64,000 bases of DNA from Mycteria americana (GCF_035582795.1 NC_134367.1:1118501-1182500); one strand, 5' to 3'; numbered from the stretch's first letter, positions 29,201 to 38,600 are shown. Program-made: numbers and translations. Notes: generated by a model not told the origin, from the sequence alone.

Positions 29201-30527
29201 GGCAAACATTGATAAGAAGGAAAAGGAGAAAAGGGATTACAGTCGAAGTTTTATTCATGAAATACTAAATGAAGTACAGAAAGGTATGAACTCTGTCCCT
29301 AGCAATGCAAAATACAGTTTTAATAAAGATTACAGAATAGATTTATCACTGTATCTGTGCAGAATGGCAGCGGAAAGGTTTAAAGCCATGCATACAGCAT
29401 TCAGAAAAGCAAATGATCCAGCCATCTACCTGGAGAACAAGAGAGAAGATTTCTTTAAATGTTTCCAGATTTCCTGCCAAGGAGCCACTTCTATCACAAC
29501 ATTTGCTGTTTTCCTGTGTGACAAGATTGCCCCAGCTCTTCGCCAGGCGGTCTATGAGAAGACAGCTCTTGCCATAGCTCGAGACATGAAGGGTAAAATA
29601 CCAGATTTCAATGGCAATAGATCCTCTCTGGAAGTTTGCATACTGAGATACCTGGCAGAAGAAGAAAATTTTCAGAATTTCAAGGAGTACCTTAATTGCC
29701 CAGGAGACTTTTTGCAGAGTTACATTGAGAAACGTGTTGAGACGTACTGTTTAGATAAGAACAGGAGGCTGGAGAAGTTTTTAGATGACTCCCTTGCTCA
29801 CCACTATGAAAGCATCCAGTCAGCTGTTTTTACATCAACCAACATTGTCAAAGACAGAAAAGACAGAAATGACAAAATCTCTCTTTGGCTGGATGAATTT
29901 TGCAGCGCACTTGGAGAGATGCTGAGCTTGCCCAGAAGGGACCTGAAAGGCATTGAGCATCAGGAGGTAACAGACATAGAGTTCCTGAATAATGCCATAA
30001 CGGAAGCACTGGCTCCCCTGAGAGATAATCTCAAGGAAGAGTTTGCTAGTGCTGATATGACCTCCTTTGAAAGGCAGCCTCATACAATCCTGGCTGAACA
30101 GTTTGCAGGGTGCTGGGAGAAGTGTCCCTTTTGTGGGGCCGTTTGCACAAACACCATGCAGAATCACGATGGAGACCATCAGCTTGTCTTCCACCGTCCG
30201 CAAGTTTTGACGGGATACAAGTGGCATAAAACAGACAATCTGGTCATTGATATTTGTTCTAGTAGCGTTGCAAGTGACTGTTTATTCAGGATTGGTGAAG
30301 ACACATGGATCCCCTACAAGAGATACCGGGATGCAGGACCTCCTTATTCCACTTGGAACATTCCTCCTGATCCATCCATGCAAGCATACTGGAAATGGTT
30401 TGTGTCTCATTTCAGGACAGAGCTAGAAAAACGGTACAATGGGAAATTTCAAGGAAAAGGAGAAATCCCTGCTTCATGGCAGAGAATTACAAAGCAGGAA
30501 GCTCTTGTCGAACTGGAGAAGCTTTAG
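23214..30527 (+). CDS. GVIN1: Interferon-induced very large GTPase (GVIN/VLIG family), intact
   Basis: One uninterrupted 2437-residue frame, the usual single-exon layout and size of the family. The ATG follows the acceptor TTCTTCCACAG by two bases in AGCCATGG context; upstream in-frame codons are intronic. Residues 1-190 match the family N-terminus (GYWLPKLSEILGV, MEIPKEYW) with charged helices. About 235-500 is the MACPF/perforin-like region (FSRFGSHVNQGPLHFGG, WCVIDRGFQLIPVWDII). An acidic linker follows near 950. The VLIG GTPase domain has the P-loop GIQSTGKS at 1502-1509 and DTEG at 1555-1558. A large helical C-terminus ends in a Cys/His cluster (CPFCGAVC at 2304-2311, then His residues). 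These giant cytosolic GTPases are induced by interferons, and their biochemical function is poorly known. The human counterpart is a pseudogene. No disabling change is visible, so the gene is likely functional. The exact orthologue within this multi-copy family is uncertain. Confidence 0.95.
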   Translation: MGSQEEILEDDEKAYLAKKLLAEACEKEGLDDGYWLPKLSEILGVKSREALKHLQYEDYLKLECKVRYAWERKALRKLLELTDDKATFEDLQKERLEMTKQRQEAAKLALKELKEMHKSRSHSRDVIRQKEEALWQAMEIPKEYWAPAQKSLVDVLESIQKQLEKQESSVGRGENVSETEVLRRASGGLALQGIYRTSSLTDVLAKRDQLIRVPDGFKLAGPEQGSLLERKEFSSSAAEATFTKSMEQLGFSISVSAKAGFWGFNVEANVDYSKSSRSEDTHQSRSEQSYLCTTKYQYIPLASCYFQKHQLYLSDAALQELKDIEHLLSITEEADRPNMLKSRCASFFSRFGSHVNQGPLHFGGIFWWKASTEGFRAEQREEMKRQASEALNSYIGASFSGFSVSVGVDVDVSKSSSQASFQGRDGKSAYTAVQVYVTNTGGPSETDSLLQWKLGLVTNNTTWCVIDRGFQLIPVWDIIKFNHSSDFKSIYQMSSSLRAAYEALTNHSVGTMFGEELVSAVEEARAFMECVKAWEVAVDERKLLTLIDFKQNLNEKTKNHSVWINVCLSDKALQEFLVNIVLLCKKSPPENTTYIKSLLRCLLDPHVYSVKDFPRSSFIMQWIFHTEHTLPQTPNVSELEDLTKTLLQMKEYIQEVTYAPETSASAIHEAKIKATLTASLAVYSLLQFLQERAQKDIELLVLLITTSAGYQVERSTFQYLLGCPEINFMINEMQMGHKEYLSLKEQDVYRAHAFLLLTGLTVTSEYKEMSLKQKNERLVFMEDHMKNLWSTEIKTLLEKHSAFKDWEMLESNLHSFISGHLDDTCDDLKKHSIIKDIEDTFQRTEPSSQSKSKSDGSESKANQAIANEEFLHLLQRLGLESYYPRKMGTEDFHIIYKTSLHDSQPRKDNELPFYFLQKLLTVDYRVRYLTCKDESNPGLAPVPKTAEQEHEPSDSFDDFFTDLEEEAPESATRDGHVHPMDLQMAIFHCADDFMRQYISTKLAFCQFALPLLVPNPCTSQIEFPLWSLSQIKKSWKGTEKLGKQGKINSYKNKLIYQAETPIVSFIRIGSSPSSSKSQILNALLSKQKHDIFFHRHCKGSTKDCLLMKGVVEISWYCPRGSDDDSFDCCVAFCNLHGDARDHAEQLQFLQEIAAVNVALVSESDQSDKKGMKILRDLWQSQRPLVCLFTEKENVAPGRSSQNIRIGIKNRNEAELMGELTKIIKNLLEGSNMLFSLDACLDKARKHGFLVDEDTDACVTGKEKAKALVKLLKKEKLSEIKSQLLPLQGKLWYTWCQKDKELTRLQEKRNKSIEHHRSQIESEKATIRRKQLEKAFPLNQLMKSVLGFLQSQPADTKKYFLQWMKVFMDDLTSDSLDELKRQYHQLWSQILAIKKSNEKNNLKPLLLSKLNALSNEINDSSIGLEHILREVGQIYEALQSMNSEDKCFVKLPEIAADLMVSGYPIELMDGDASYVPLRWVGAIFDRLIEKLGDKRVFVLSVLGIQSTGKSTLLNAMFGLQFNVSAGRCTRGAFMQLIKADEKLQQDLDFDYMLVVDTEGLRAIEMANKQSLNHDNELATFVIGIGNMTLINIFGENPSEMQDVLQIAVQAFLRMKQVNLSPSCLFVHQNVGEITAKEQNMEGQRRLQEKLDEMTMTAAQQEFCDVSCFSDVIRFDVNTHIHYFAHLWEGNPPMAPPNPTYSQNVQELKSKILQAAKKESQGSILRLSSLKVRISDLWNALLNENFIFSFKNSVEIAAYKKLETAFSQWTWQLRSHILDLQMKLDNKIRNGDLQKVTTEHLEKLVQGTSDAITKDMEKYFSEDRDCEILVQWKGSTELKLKELKESLLTETRKKCENLIELKKNQCKLDERKSDYENELLKKSRELALSLKGQRLSERELRDNFISLWAIWITEVSLAAPPLEQVDIDVEIEDVLLDHFKEPNLHGRIRTFPKHRVFSVDLEKHVAKKKRWGILSISFDDADVNNIHHITDNIIAGVRANIDKKEKEKRDYSRSFIHEILNEVQKGMNSVPSNAKYSFNKDYRIDLSLYLCRMAAERFKAMHTAFRKANDPAIYLENKREDFFKCFQISCQGATSITTFAVFLCDKIAPALRQAVYEKTALAIARDMKGKIPDFNGNRSSLEVCILRYLAEEENFQNFKEYLNCPGDFLQSYIEKRVETYCLDKNRRLEKFLDDSLAHHYESIQSAVFTSTNIVKDRKDRNDKISLWLDEFCSALGEMLSLPRRDLKGIEHQEVTDIEFLNNAITEALAPLRDNLKEEFASADMTSFERQPHTILAEQFAGCWEKCPFCGAVCTNTMQNHDGDHQLVFHRPQVLTGYKWHKTDNLVIDICSSSVASDCLFRIGEDTWIPYKRYRDAGPPYSTWNIPPDPSMQAYWKWFVSHFRTELEKRYNGKFQGKGEIPASWQRITKQEALVELEKL

Positions 30528-30610
30528 GCCAAGTTGATATGAAGGAAGAACCGCAACTGCTTTGCGTTTTAGAAGAACATAGTACAAGTCTATCAACAAA
30601 ATATTGTTAT
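30528..30610 (+). other. Start of GVIN 3' UTR
   Basis: Sequence after the TAG has no AATAAA before a CR1 insertion. The first plus-strand AATAAA downstream is at 31824-31829, so the 3' UTR may run through the CR1 for about 1.3 kb. Confidence 0.4.
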
Positions 30611-30863
30611 AATCATAGAATCACATAATGGTTTGGGTGGGAAGGGACCTTTAAAGGCCATCCAGTCCAACCCCCCTGCAAGAGCAGGGACATCTTCAAC
30701 CAGAGCAGGTTGCTCAGAGCCCTGTCCAACCTGACCTGGAATGTTTCCAGGCATGGGGCCTCCACTGCCTCTCTGCGCAACCTGGGCCAGTGCCTCACCA
30801 CCCTCATTGTAAAAAATGTCTTTCTTAAATCCAGTCTAAATCTGGCCTTCCTTAGTTTAAAAT
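30611..30863 (-). mobile_element. CR1 LINE 3' fragment in the GVIN 3' flank
   Basis: It begins with the reversed CR1 tail (ATCATAGAATCAC), then GGTTTGGGTGGGAAGGGACC and the conserved 3' region. It is 5'-truncated after about 250 bases and is the same subfamily as the 14728 and 54909 copies. Confidence 0.9.
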
Positions 30864-30908
30864 GTTTATAATGACTATGACCTCAGTTTATAATGACTAT
30901 GACCTCAA
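30864..30908. repeat. 22-bp tandem duplication
   Basis: TTTATAATGACTATGACCTC occurs twice in direct succession at the truncated 5' end of the adjacent CR1. It may be a by-product of the insertion. Confidence 0.85.
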
Positions 30909-32099
30909 GCCACATGAAGAAAACAATATCTAATTGCTCACAAAGTTGGGTGAAATAAGGCGTGCTGCTCCCGCCATCGCTCAGAAATTCCCTTGCTTCA
31001 TGATAAAGTCAGAGTCCTCTTCCCTTCTTGCCATAAACATTTACATCTGCTTTGTCTTAGAGCAAAAAAGAAAAACATTCTTGCAGCGGGCAGTCATATG
31101 ACCAAGATTAAGACCAAGTGCCAGATGAAGAGCAAAGGCAGCACTAGAAAGTACCGACTTTATCAGCTGCTATGAGAAAATATGTGACACTGGCAAAAAA
31201 TAGTTTTCCTGCAGCAAGTACTTGTCATGCTTAAAGAAAGGGCTGCGGGATCTGAGAGCAGCTCAACGTCGGCTGCAAGCTGTGCTGTTTTGCTTTTTGG
31301 GATTATCATTCTCTTATCGATCCCTTATTGATAAACGGAGCTGGTGCTCGGAGCAGTAGCTGTTCTGTCTCTGTCTTTAAAGCAGTTAACACAACAGCCC
31401 ACGTGGATTTAGTTAGTAGTTTAACTTAGTTTTTATTAGGTATATTTTATATGTTAAGGTGAGCCATTCCTACGCAGGTGCCTGGACCTGGTGAACTTTC
31501 CTCCAGCTCTTAGCCGTAACAGCCACTGCTCTTGCTATTTGCTTAGCTGTTGAGCAAAAGCCTTTGTATGACCAATGTGGAGAATTATGTATCTTTGCAG
31601 CTTCCTCAGCAGCCATCGGCAGTGTGTGACATTGGTGTTTGTGCTGTCAAGCCAGGCTGGTGGCAATGGAGCCATGGTCTGGAGAACATGTAACCAGCTG
31701 GGACTGCACCAGTGAGGTGGTCGGCGATTTTTGCTGCACAGTTCCTGCAACACCGCTGGAAACCCAAGGGCCTCCTGGAGTTGGCCAAAGCGGTGATTCA
31801 GTACAATCCTTTGTAGTTTTGCTAATAAACTAATCGACTTGGATTGGACTGGTCTCTGTATCTGTTATTTTCAGGTGAGCCACAGTTGTGTGTGACTTCA
31901 GCGTTCGTGCTGTGAAGACAGGTAGGTGGCAACTGGGTGATGGTCTGTGTAAGGGTGTGTGGAAGGAGGGTGTCTGCTCCTTTCAGGGTGTCTGGTCAAG
32001 GACCTTCTTCAGTGTCTCAAGGATTGATAAGAAGGGGAGGAAGCCATAACCGAGAACATCCAGTTACACAAATCTGACTGACAAATGCTAAGGGAGGCA
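30909..32099. other. GVIN 3' flank with a 75-bp partial duplication
   Basis: This is mostly unrecognised. Segments near 31622 and 31888 share GTGTGTGAC, a GTGCTGT core, a GGTGGCAA block and ATGGTCTG at an offset of 266 bases. An AATAAA at 31824-31829 could serve the GVIN transcript or belong to an old repeat. Confidence 0.4.
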
Positions 32100-32823
32100 G
32101 CGGTGGGAACCACGCCTGGTCAGTCACACTAATCGATGAGTGAGAGGGTGAGAAGGTTTATTCCAGTGAGGTTATCTGATCGGGGAGCTGGTCAGATGGG
32201 AAACTAAGGGAAAAAAGGGGAACCAAACCCAAAATATACCAAGACACAGACATGACAAAGCAGACATGGAGACAATGACAAGAAACAAACCTGGCCGGAG
32301 TGTGTGCTGCAAGGACTAAGTGCCAGTTACTGGTGAGACCTATGCGTGTGTGCGTGGATTTGGGGCCAGCTACTGGAGTCAGACTGGGGGTTCGGGTGCC
32401 CCTGGCCTGTGGTGTTAGGTACGGGACAGAGTGGGGTCCCAGTGCAGCTACAGGAGTGAGTGGGGGGGTCTCAGTGCCAGCTACTGGAGCAAGTGGGGGT
32501 CTTTAACTTCCAGCCACTGGGGTGGGAATGGTGCATGTCCTGAAAATGAAGTGCCTGGGAGGACCGGTGTGAATGAGGTGAGCGAAGGGCTGAGCACCGG
32601 CAGCTGGAGCAGGACCGTGGGTCACAGCCCACATGCCTGGTGCCGACTGCTGGGTGGGGAGCAAGTGTCTGTATCCCCCAAACCGGGTGTGTGTGGGGCA
32701 TGCGTGTGAATTCACCAGCAAACTTCAAGCTGGACCAGCCGGTGAGTCGGGTGGCCTCGGGTCCGGGCTGGGGTACCAAGCAGGTGGAGGATCCGTGCTG
32801 GTACCCTCGCCGTGCCATGTGCC
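32100..32823. repeat. Unclassified repeat with degenerate CCAGCTACTGGAG units
   Basis: From about 32321 to 32520 a short unit (GCCAGCTACTGGAG with a G-rich spacer) recurs about five times with drift. The next 230 bases match 22506-22760. The pattern recalls variable-number units in some avian LTRs, but no termini or coding parts are recognisable, so the class is left open. Confidence 0.45.
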
Positions 32824-33060
32824 TGGAGCACTCTTTCAGGGCTTTTTTTCTCCCACGTGTACTGTGCATGGCTTGCAAACTTTAGGTAATCTTCATCTTT
32901 CAGATGTCTCAAGGCCTGTGTGCCAGTAACTCCCAGCTCCTTCTCCAGGACTCTACGCAGAGGCCCACGCCTTTCAGTGTCTCTCCCAGTCCACCTTGGC
33001 CCGTGTTTCCCTCAGAGGGATCGTCTGGCATGTCCTTCTTTGCAGGCATTGCTGTGGGAA
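32824..33060 (-). pseudogene. Inverted relic of a second GVIN-family gene (first coding exon)
   Basis: On the minus strand TTCCCACAG is followed two bases later by an ATG at 33049, the same acceptor-ATG spacing as the intact GVIN gene. The reading then gives MPAKKD, a charged stretch and GVGLCVESW. After a one-base shift it gives KELGVTGTQALRHLKDEDYL and QYTWEKK. This lines up with SEILGVKSREALKHLQYEDY and RYAWERK of the intact copy. Homology stops abruptly at about 32824, where the shared repeat begins. Only about 75 codons remain of some 2400, so this is a dead fragment. DNA similarity to the intact gene is moderate, suggesting an old duplicate or a different subfamily. Confidence 0.75.
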
Positions 33061-33104
33061 GGAATGCAAACATGCCTTCAAGTGACACAGGGATGCAGTA
33101 GCTC

Positions 33105-34195
33105 TCACAGAATCAAAGAATCGTATAGGTTGGAAAAGACCTTTAAGATCACCGAGTCCAACCGTAAACCTAACAGTGCCCAGCCCACCACTACACCATG
33201 TCCCTGAGCACCTCATCCAAACGGCTTTTAAATACCCCCAGGGATGGGGACTCAACCACTTCCCTGGGCAGCCTGTTCCAGTGCTTGATAACCCTTTCAG
33301 TGAAGAAAAATTTCCCAATATCCAGTCTAAACCTCCCCTGGCGCAACTTGAGGCCATTTCCTCTCGTCCTGTCACTTGTTACCTGGGAGAAGAGACCGAC
33401 CCCACCTCTCTACACCCTCCTTTCAGGCAGTTGTAGAGAGTGATGAGGTCTCCCCTCAGCCTCCTCTTCTCCAGGCTCAACAACCCCAGGTCCCTCAGCC
33501 GCTCCCCATCAGCCTTGTGCCCCAGACCCTTCCCCAGCTCCGTTGCCCTTCTCTGGACACGCTCCAGCCCCTCCATGTCTCTCTGGGAGTGAGGGGCCCA
33601 ACACTGAACACAGCATTCGAGGTGCAGCCTCACCAGTGCCGGGTACAGGGCCATGATCACTGCCCTAGTCCTGCTGGCCACGCTATTTTTGATACAAGCC
33701 AGGATGCCATTGGCTTTCCTGGCCGCCTGGGCACACTGCTGGCTCATATTCAGGCGGCTGTCGACCAACACCCCCAGGTCCTTTTCCACCAGGCAGCTTT
33801 CCAGCCACTCTTCCCCAAGCCTGCAGCGTTGCGTGGGGTTGCTGTGACCCAAGTGCAGGACCTTGCACTTGGCCTTGTTAAACCTCATACAATTGACCTC
33901 AGCCCATGGGTCCAGCCTGTCCAGGTCCCTCTGCAGAGCTTCCTACCCTCCAGCAGATCAACACTCCCACACAACTTGGTGTCATCTGCAAACTGACTGA
34001 GGGTGCACTCGATCCCTTCGTCCAGATCATTGATAAAGATACTAAACAGGACTGGCCCCAACACAGAGCCCTGGGGACACCGCTTGTGACCGGCCACCAA
34101 CTGGAGTAAACTCCATCCACCACCACTCTTTGGGCCTGGCCATCCAGCCAGTTCTTTACCCAGCGAAGAGTACACCCGTCCAAGCCATGAGCAGC
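33105..34195 (-). mobile_element. CR1 LINE, 5'-truncated
   Basis: A reversed copy running from the tail (ACAGAATCAAAGAATCG) back into the reverse transcriptase: [26 protein letters not shown] (the catalytic YADD-like box), [18 protein letters not shown] and the shared 3' part. The RT frame carries a few indels. It lies 45 bases upstream (in minus-strand terms) of the GVIN relic's acceptor. Confidence 0.93.
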
Positions 34196-34199
34196 CAGT

Positions 34200-34965
34200 T
34201 AAACCTTGCAGCTCCCTGTCTGCAAGGTTTGTAACTAAGGTTCTCAGTGACGCTGACTGGCTGAAAAGGAGTTAGGAAAGGCAAGGGACCTGCTGATGGT
34301 GGGGTGTGAATGTAAAGCTGACCAGGAACTGGCTGGTGGGAGTCTATCTCATACATACGGTGGGAAAGATGGGGGCTGGAGAAGGCAGGTGACAGGGCTG
34401 GGGTGAGAGGCTGGGAGGAGGTCAGGATGGTGCTGGAAGAGGAGGTGGGGAGACCCGAGTGTACCAACTTTGCTTTCATTTTCTCTTCTCCCCCTTCCTT
34501 GCTTTATCTTCTTCTCCCCCTCCTTGCTCTATCCTTCCCATCCCTCCTCCCTGTGTTCCCCCTTCCCATGGGATCCCAAACACACATCCCTTGTCCCCCC
34601 TGTCCCTGGAGCCATGGGACATGGACAGGCTCCCCGTGGAGCCCATAGCCCTGCCCTACGTGCCCATGGGGTTCTCCCAGCGGTCCCGGCCTCAGTGTAC
34701 ATGGAGCCTGGGGTGCTCCCAGTCCAAGCTGCACTGGGAAGGTCCCCCTGTTCTGGCCCCTTTGGACCACCTTTCTCTTTCACTTTCCTTTAAAGGAAAA
34801 ATGATAAAACTGCAGCAAAACGCCCAAGTGGAATCAGCAGGGCTGGGACTGGGCAGATGTTCCTGGGAGATGGGAAACTGAAAACGTTGACGCTTTTCTT
34901 TCCATTTGGCGTAAATCCCAGAATTCCTCATTGAACAGTGATGGGGGATGAGGTACGTGGGGGAA
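34200..34965. other. Intergenic, nothing recognised
   Basis: This includes a pyrimidine-rich CTTCTCCCCC block at about 34480-34560 and otherwise unique sequence. Confidence 0.4.
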
Positions 34966-34967
34966 GA

Positions 34968-35037
34968 TACATAGAATCATTTAGGCTGGAAAAAACCTTT
35001 AAGATCATCGAATCCAACCGTAAACCTAACACCAAGT
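34968..35037 (-). mobile_element. Very short CR1 3' stub
   Basis: Only about 70 bases of the reversed CR1 3' end are present (ATAGAATCATTTAGGCTGG, AAGATCATCGAATCC). It sits about 650 bases upstream of the SELENOI start codon, just outside the CpG island. Confidence 0.85.
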
Positions 35038-35049
35038 CCACCACTGCCG

Positions 35050-35690
35050 CCGGTCCCCTCAGCAGAGCCCCAGCCGCCTGCGGCAGCCCCTGCTCCTTCT
35101 CCTTCCCCCGAGGAGGGGTTTCTTTTTAACCAAATACCTGCTCCCGGCCCCCGGGCGTGGACAGAGGGCTCAGCAGCCCCCGGGAGAGCCGGGCTGCCGG
35201 GGCTGCCGGCTGCGAGCCAGGCTCCCCGAGGCGGGAGGCGATCCCCTCGCCTCCCCAGGGAGAGCCGGCCTCCCTCGCCTCCTCATCGCCTCCGCATGGG
35301 AGAGGTGCCCAAGGCAGGCCTGGCTCGCCCTCCTCTGCGCTTGCGGCGGGGTCCATCCCTACGGGGCCTCCCCAGGTCTTTTTTTCCCCCAAAAAGTCAC
35401 TTTTCAGAGCCGGTCCCTGCCAGCAGCAACCGCACCGCCCGCGCAGGCCGGCCGCTCCCCTCAGCGCCCGGCGCCCTCCCGCCCTGCAGGGGGCGCCCTC
35501 CCGCAGCCGGCCCCTCGCCTCGCCCGGCCGCGCGGCGGGCGGGGCGCGGTGACGTCACGGCCACGCCGGGTGGGCCGATGCGGCGGCGGCGGCGGCGGGA
35601 GGCGGGCTACGGCGGCCGGCGGGGGCCTGGGCGGGCGGGCGCGGAACGGCGGGACCGGGACCGGGGCCGGGGCCGGGTGGTGCGGCCGCC
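35050..35690 (+). promoter_or_regulatory. SELENOI CpG-island promoter with palindromic CRE
   Basis: A dense CpG island, GC-rich with no TATA box, leads into the SELENOI ATG. A perfect TGACGTCA cAMP-response/ATF element lies at 35550-35557, about 140 bases before the start codon, followed by a CGG-repeat run (35580-35600) and GGGGCC-rich 5' UTR sequence. This is typical of a housekeeping promoter. Confidence 0.7.
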
Positions 35691-38600
35691 ATGGAGTACG
35701 TGACCGCCGAGCAGCTGGCCGGCTTCGGCAAGTACAAGGTACCGGCGCGCCGAGCGGGACGCGGGGGTTGGGGGGCGGCGGGGGCCTGGCCGTGGGGCCC
35801 CGAGCTCGGGGGGCGCCTCGGGGCCTGGCGCCGTGAGGGGAGGGGGGTGTCTGAGGGGGCGGCCGTGCCTGGGCGGGGGCTCTCGGGGGACGCCGTTTGG
35901 AAGGGAGGTGCGTGGTGGGGGGGACTGCAGTGGGGCCCGGAGGGGGGGGGGGGGCGGTTAGGTGCTGTGGGGAGGGGTGCCGTGGGACCCGGTGCCGTGG
36001 GGGGCGGTTAGGTGCTGTGGGGAGGGGTGCCGTGGGACCCGGTGCCGTGGGGGGCGGTTAGGTGCTGTGGGGAGGGGTGCCGTGGGACCCGGTGCCGTGG
36101 GGGGCGGGAGGTGCTGTGGGGAGGGGTGCCGTGGGACCCGGAGCTGGCGGGGGGGGGGGAAGCTGCAGTGGGGCCCTGTGCCGTGGGGGGAGGTGGGGGC
36201 TGCCGTAGGTCCTGGGTCCGTGGAAGGGGGAGCCGTGGGACCCAGTTCCGTGGGGCGAGGGCAGCCGCAGTGGGGTCCGGCGCCGTGGAGGGGTTGCCAT
36301 GCAGGGGAAGGGTGGTTGTATGAAGTGTGTGCCCCGCACCGCGGGCTGCGGGGAGGTCCAGGGCAGTGCGGTGGGTGCTCGGCTCCGCGCAGGGTCCCCC
36401 CACCCCACGCGCAGTTCCCCGGGTGGGCAGGGCCGTGGGCCAGTGCAATGCGGTGTAATAAAACGCTTTTCATCTCTCTCCTCCCTCCCCAGCTGTTTCA
36501 CGGTGGGGTGTGGGGGGCACTGGGCGCGGTGAGGATCAGTGCGGTGAAGGTGTGACCGCGTGGGAAGTGAGACCTCCTCCTTGCAGGAGGGGACAGGGGG
36601 ACCGTCGTGTGCCCTGCAGCGAGTTAAGGGGTGTCCGCCTGCAAACTGGGCACCCCTAGCCTGTTTCCCAGTGGGGACGAGGATGCCGTGTGCGATGCTG
36701 CAGGGGGTACAACTGTGTGAGCGTGTCTGCATGCCAGGTGGGCACCCCCAGGCTGTTTGTCCCCCCACCTCGGGGAGGACAGGCTGCGTGCACCGTGCTC
36801 CCCAGCCGTGCTCCTGGGGTGGGGACGCAGCTTCACGTCCTGAAGTACAGCACAGTACAACATTACTGAGTGGGGTGTGATCACATTCGATGTGTGTGCC
36901 CCCCCCGGCTGTCCCTGGGAGTGGGGGACATTGCTGGGTGCCATGTTGGGAGCGGCGCTGTGGCAGCTTGTCTGTCCCCCCAGCCCTTCCTGGGCTGGCA
37001 GCGATGTGGTCAAGGGGGAGGCAGCTGTGGCATGTCACCGCATGCAGCGAGGTCGGCGCCTTGCTGGGTTGTGCTGTGGTTGCCCCTGCCCACGAAAGGG
37101 CCACGGAGGAGGGAACTCTGGGTGCGTGTGGGTCTGCATCGTGGTGGGAGCACGGCCAGCCCAGGGACTCCCCCGACATTTAGCTCAGGACCACATTGCT
37201 TCTGCCCTGTGGCTGCTCCCTGCACAGTCAGACCCACAGAAACGTGCCAGAGATTGTCCCCGTCTCCTCGCGCGAGCGTGGCAGTCTGAGTCTTGTTCTA
37301 AGCACTGGAAACCTTTGAAGGAAGCTGCTCTAAGTGCAAACAGGCTCTGCTGTGGCACTTTAAATCTCTAGGGGCTGGTCTGGGGCCAAAGCATGTGGCA
37401 TCCTTAACACAGGGGAACACTGGTTTGTGTGTTTATGCGGAGAGGAGGGTGTTTGCCATGTTTTTTCTTCTCCCACATCAGCAGTGAAGCTAAAAGGGTT
37501 CATCTCACCTTCTCCTTTGCTCTTGTTCTAGGATCCATCACACTGGGCCACGTTGCAGTCATCCTGGGCGGTTCGTGGGGTATCATTTAAGTGTGCAGGA
37601 CGGTTAGGACAAGTCTGTTTTGGTCCCTGCTATACAAAAAAGATGTGGACAGGCTGGAGAGGGTCCAGAGAAGCTCCACAAAGATGATCCAAGACTGGAA
37701 GCCTGCCATATGAGGAAAGGCGGAGAGAACTGGGTTTGTTCAGCCTTGAGAAAAGAAGGCTTAGGGGTTATTCCAATATTTAAAGGGTGGCTACGTATAA
37801 TTATTCCAATATTTAAAGGGTGGCTACAAAGAAGATGGAGACTCCCTTTTTACAAGGAGTCACATGGAAAAGACGAGGGGTAATGGGTACAAGTTAATCC
37901 TGGGGATGTTCCGATTGGACACAGGAGGAAAATTTTTCACAGTGAGAACAATCAGCCATTGGAATAATCTCCCCAGGGAAGTGGTGGATTCCCCAGCATT
38001 GGACAGTTTTAAGATTCGGCCAGACAGGGTGCTGGGCCATCTCGTCTAGACCCTGCTTTTGCCAAGAAAGGTTGGACCAGATGATCCTTGAGGTCCCTTC
38101 CAACCTGGGATTCTATGATTCTATGATGTGTTCAGGAGCGAAGCAGGTGATGTGCTGTCTTGTATAGCTGGGCGAGGCTGTCTGTGGGGGTCTGATCTCC
38201 TCCTGCAGCAGTCTGTGGGGGCAGGAGTGGTGAGGGCTTGCTCACACTCTCCTCTTGCACACCCAGAGCTGATGAGCTGGAGATAAATGGGCTTGGTGGA
38301 GTGGGTTTGACCAATGTGACAGGTTGCATGAGGTGTCCCATGAAAGGCAGATTGTATGGGATAGACATGGGAAAGACAGACATCAGTAAGCTTTGAGTGT
38401 GTTTAGGAAGGCAGCGAAAGAGAGCGGTTTTGTGTGGGTGCTGGAAAAAGGTAAGCAAAATGCACTCAGCTTTGAGCCAGGCCTCCCAAAGTGACTAATT
38501 TTACTCCTGTGAAGACAATGCTTTTGCTTGAAGAGGGAAACTGTCGTGTGTCCAGCCTGTTTCCAGTAGTCCCTGGAGGGATTTGTGGTGTTGCTGCCTT

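Noticed and set aside
31797-31960. Possible LTR end with AATAAA and a TGGTCTCTGTATCTG segment
   Set aside because: No defined termini, target duplication or internal parts; left as an unclassified partial duplication.
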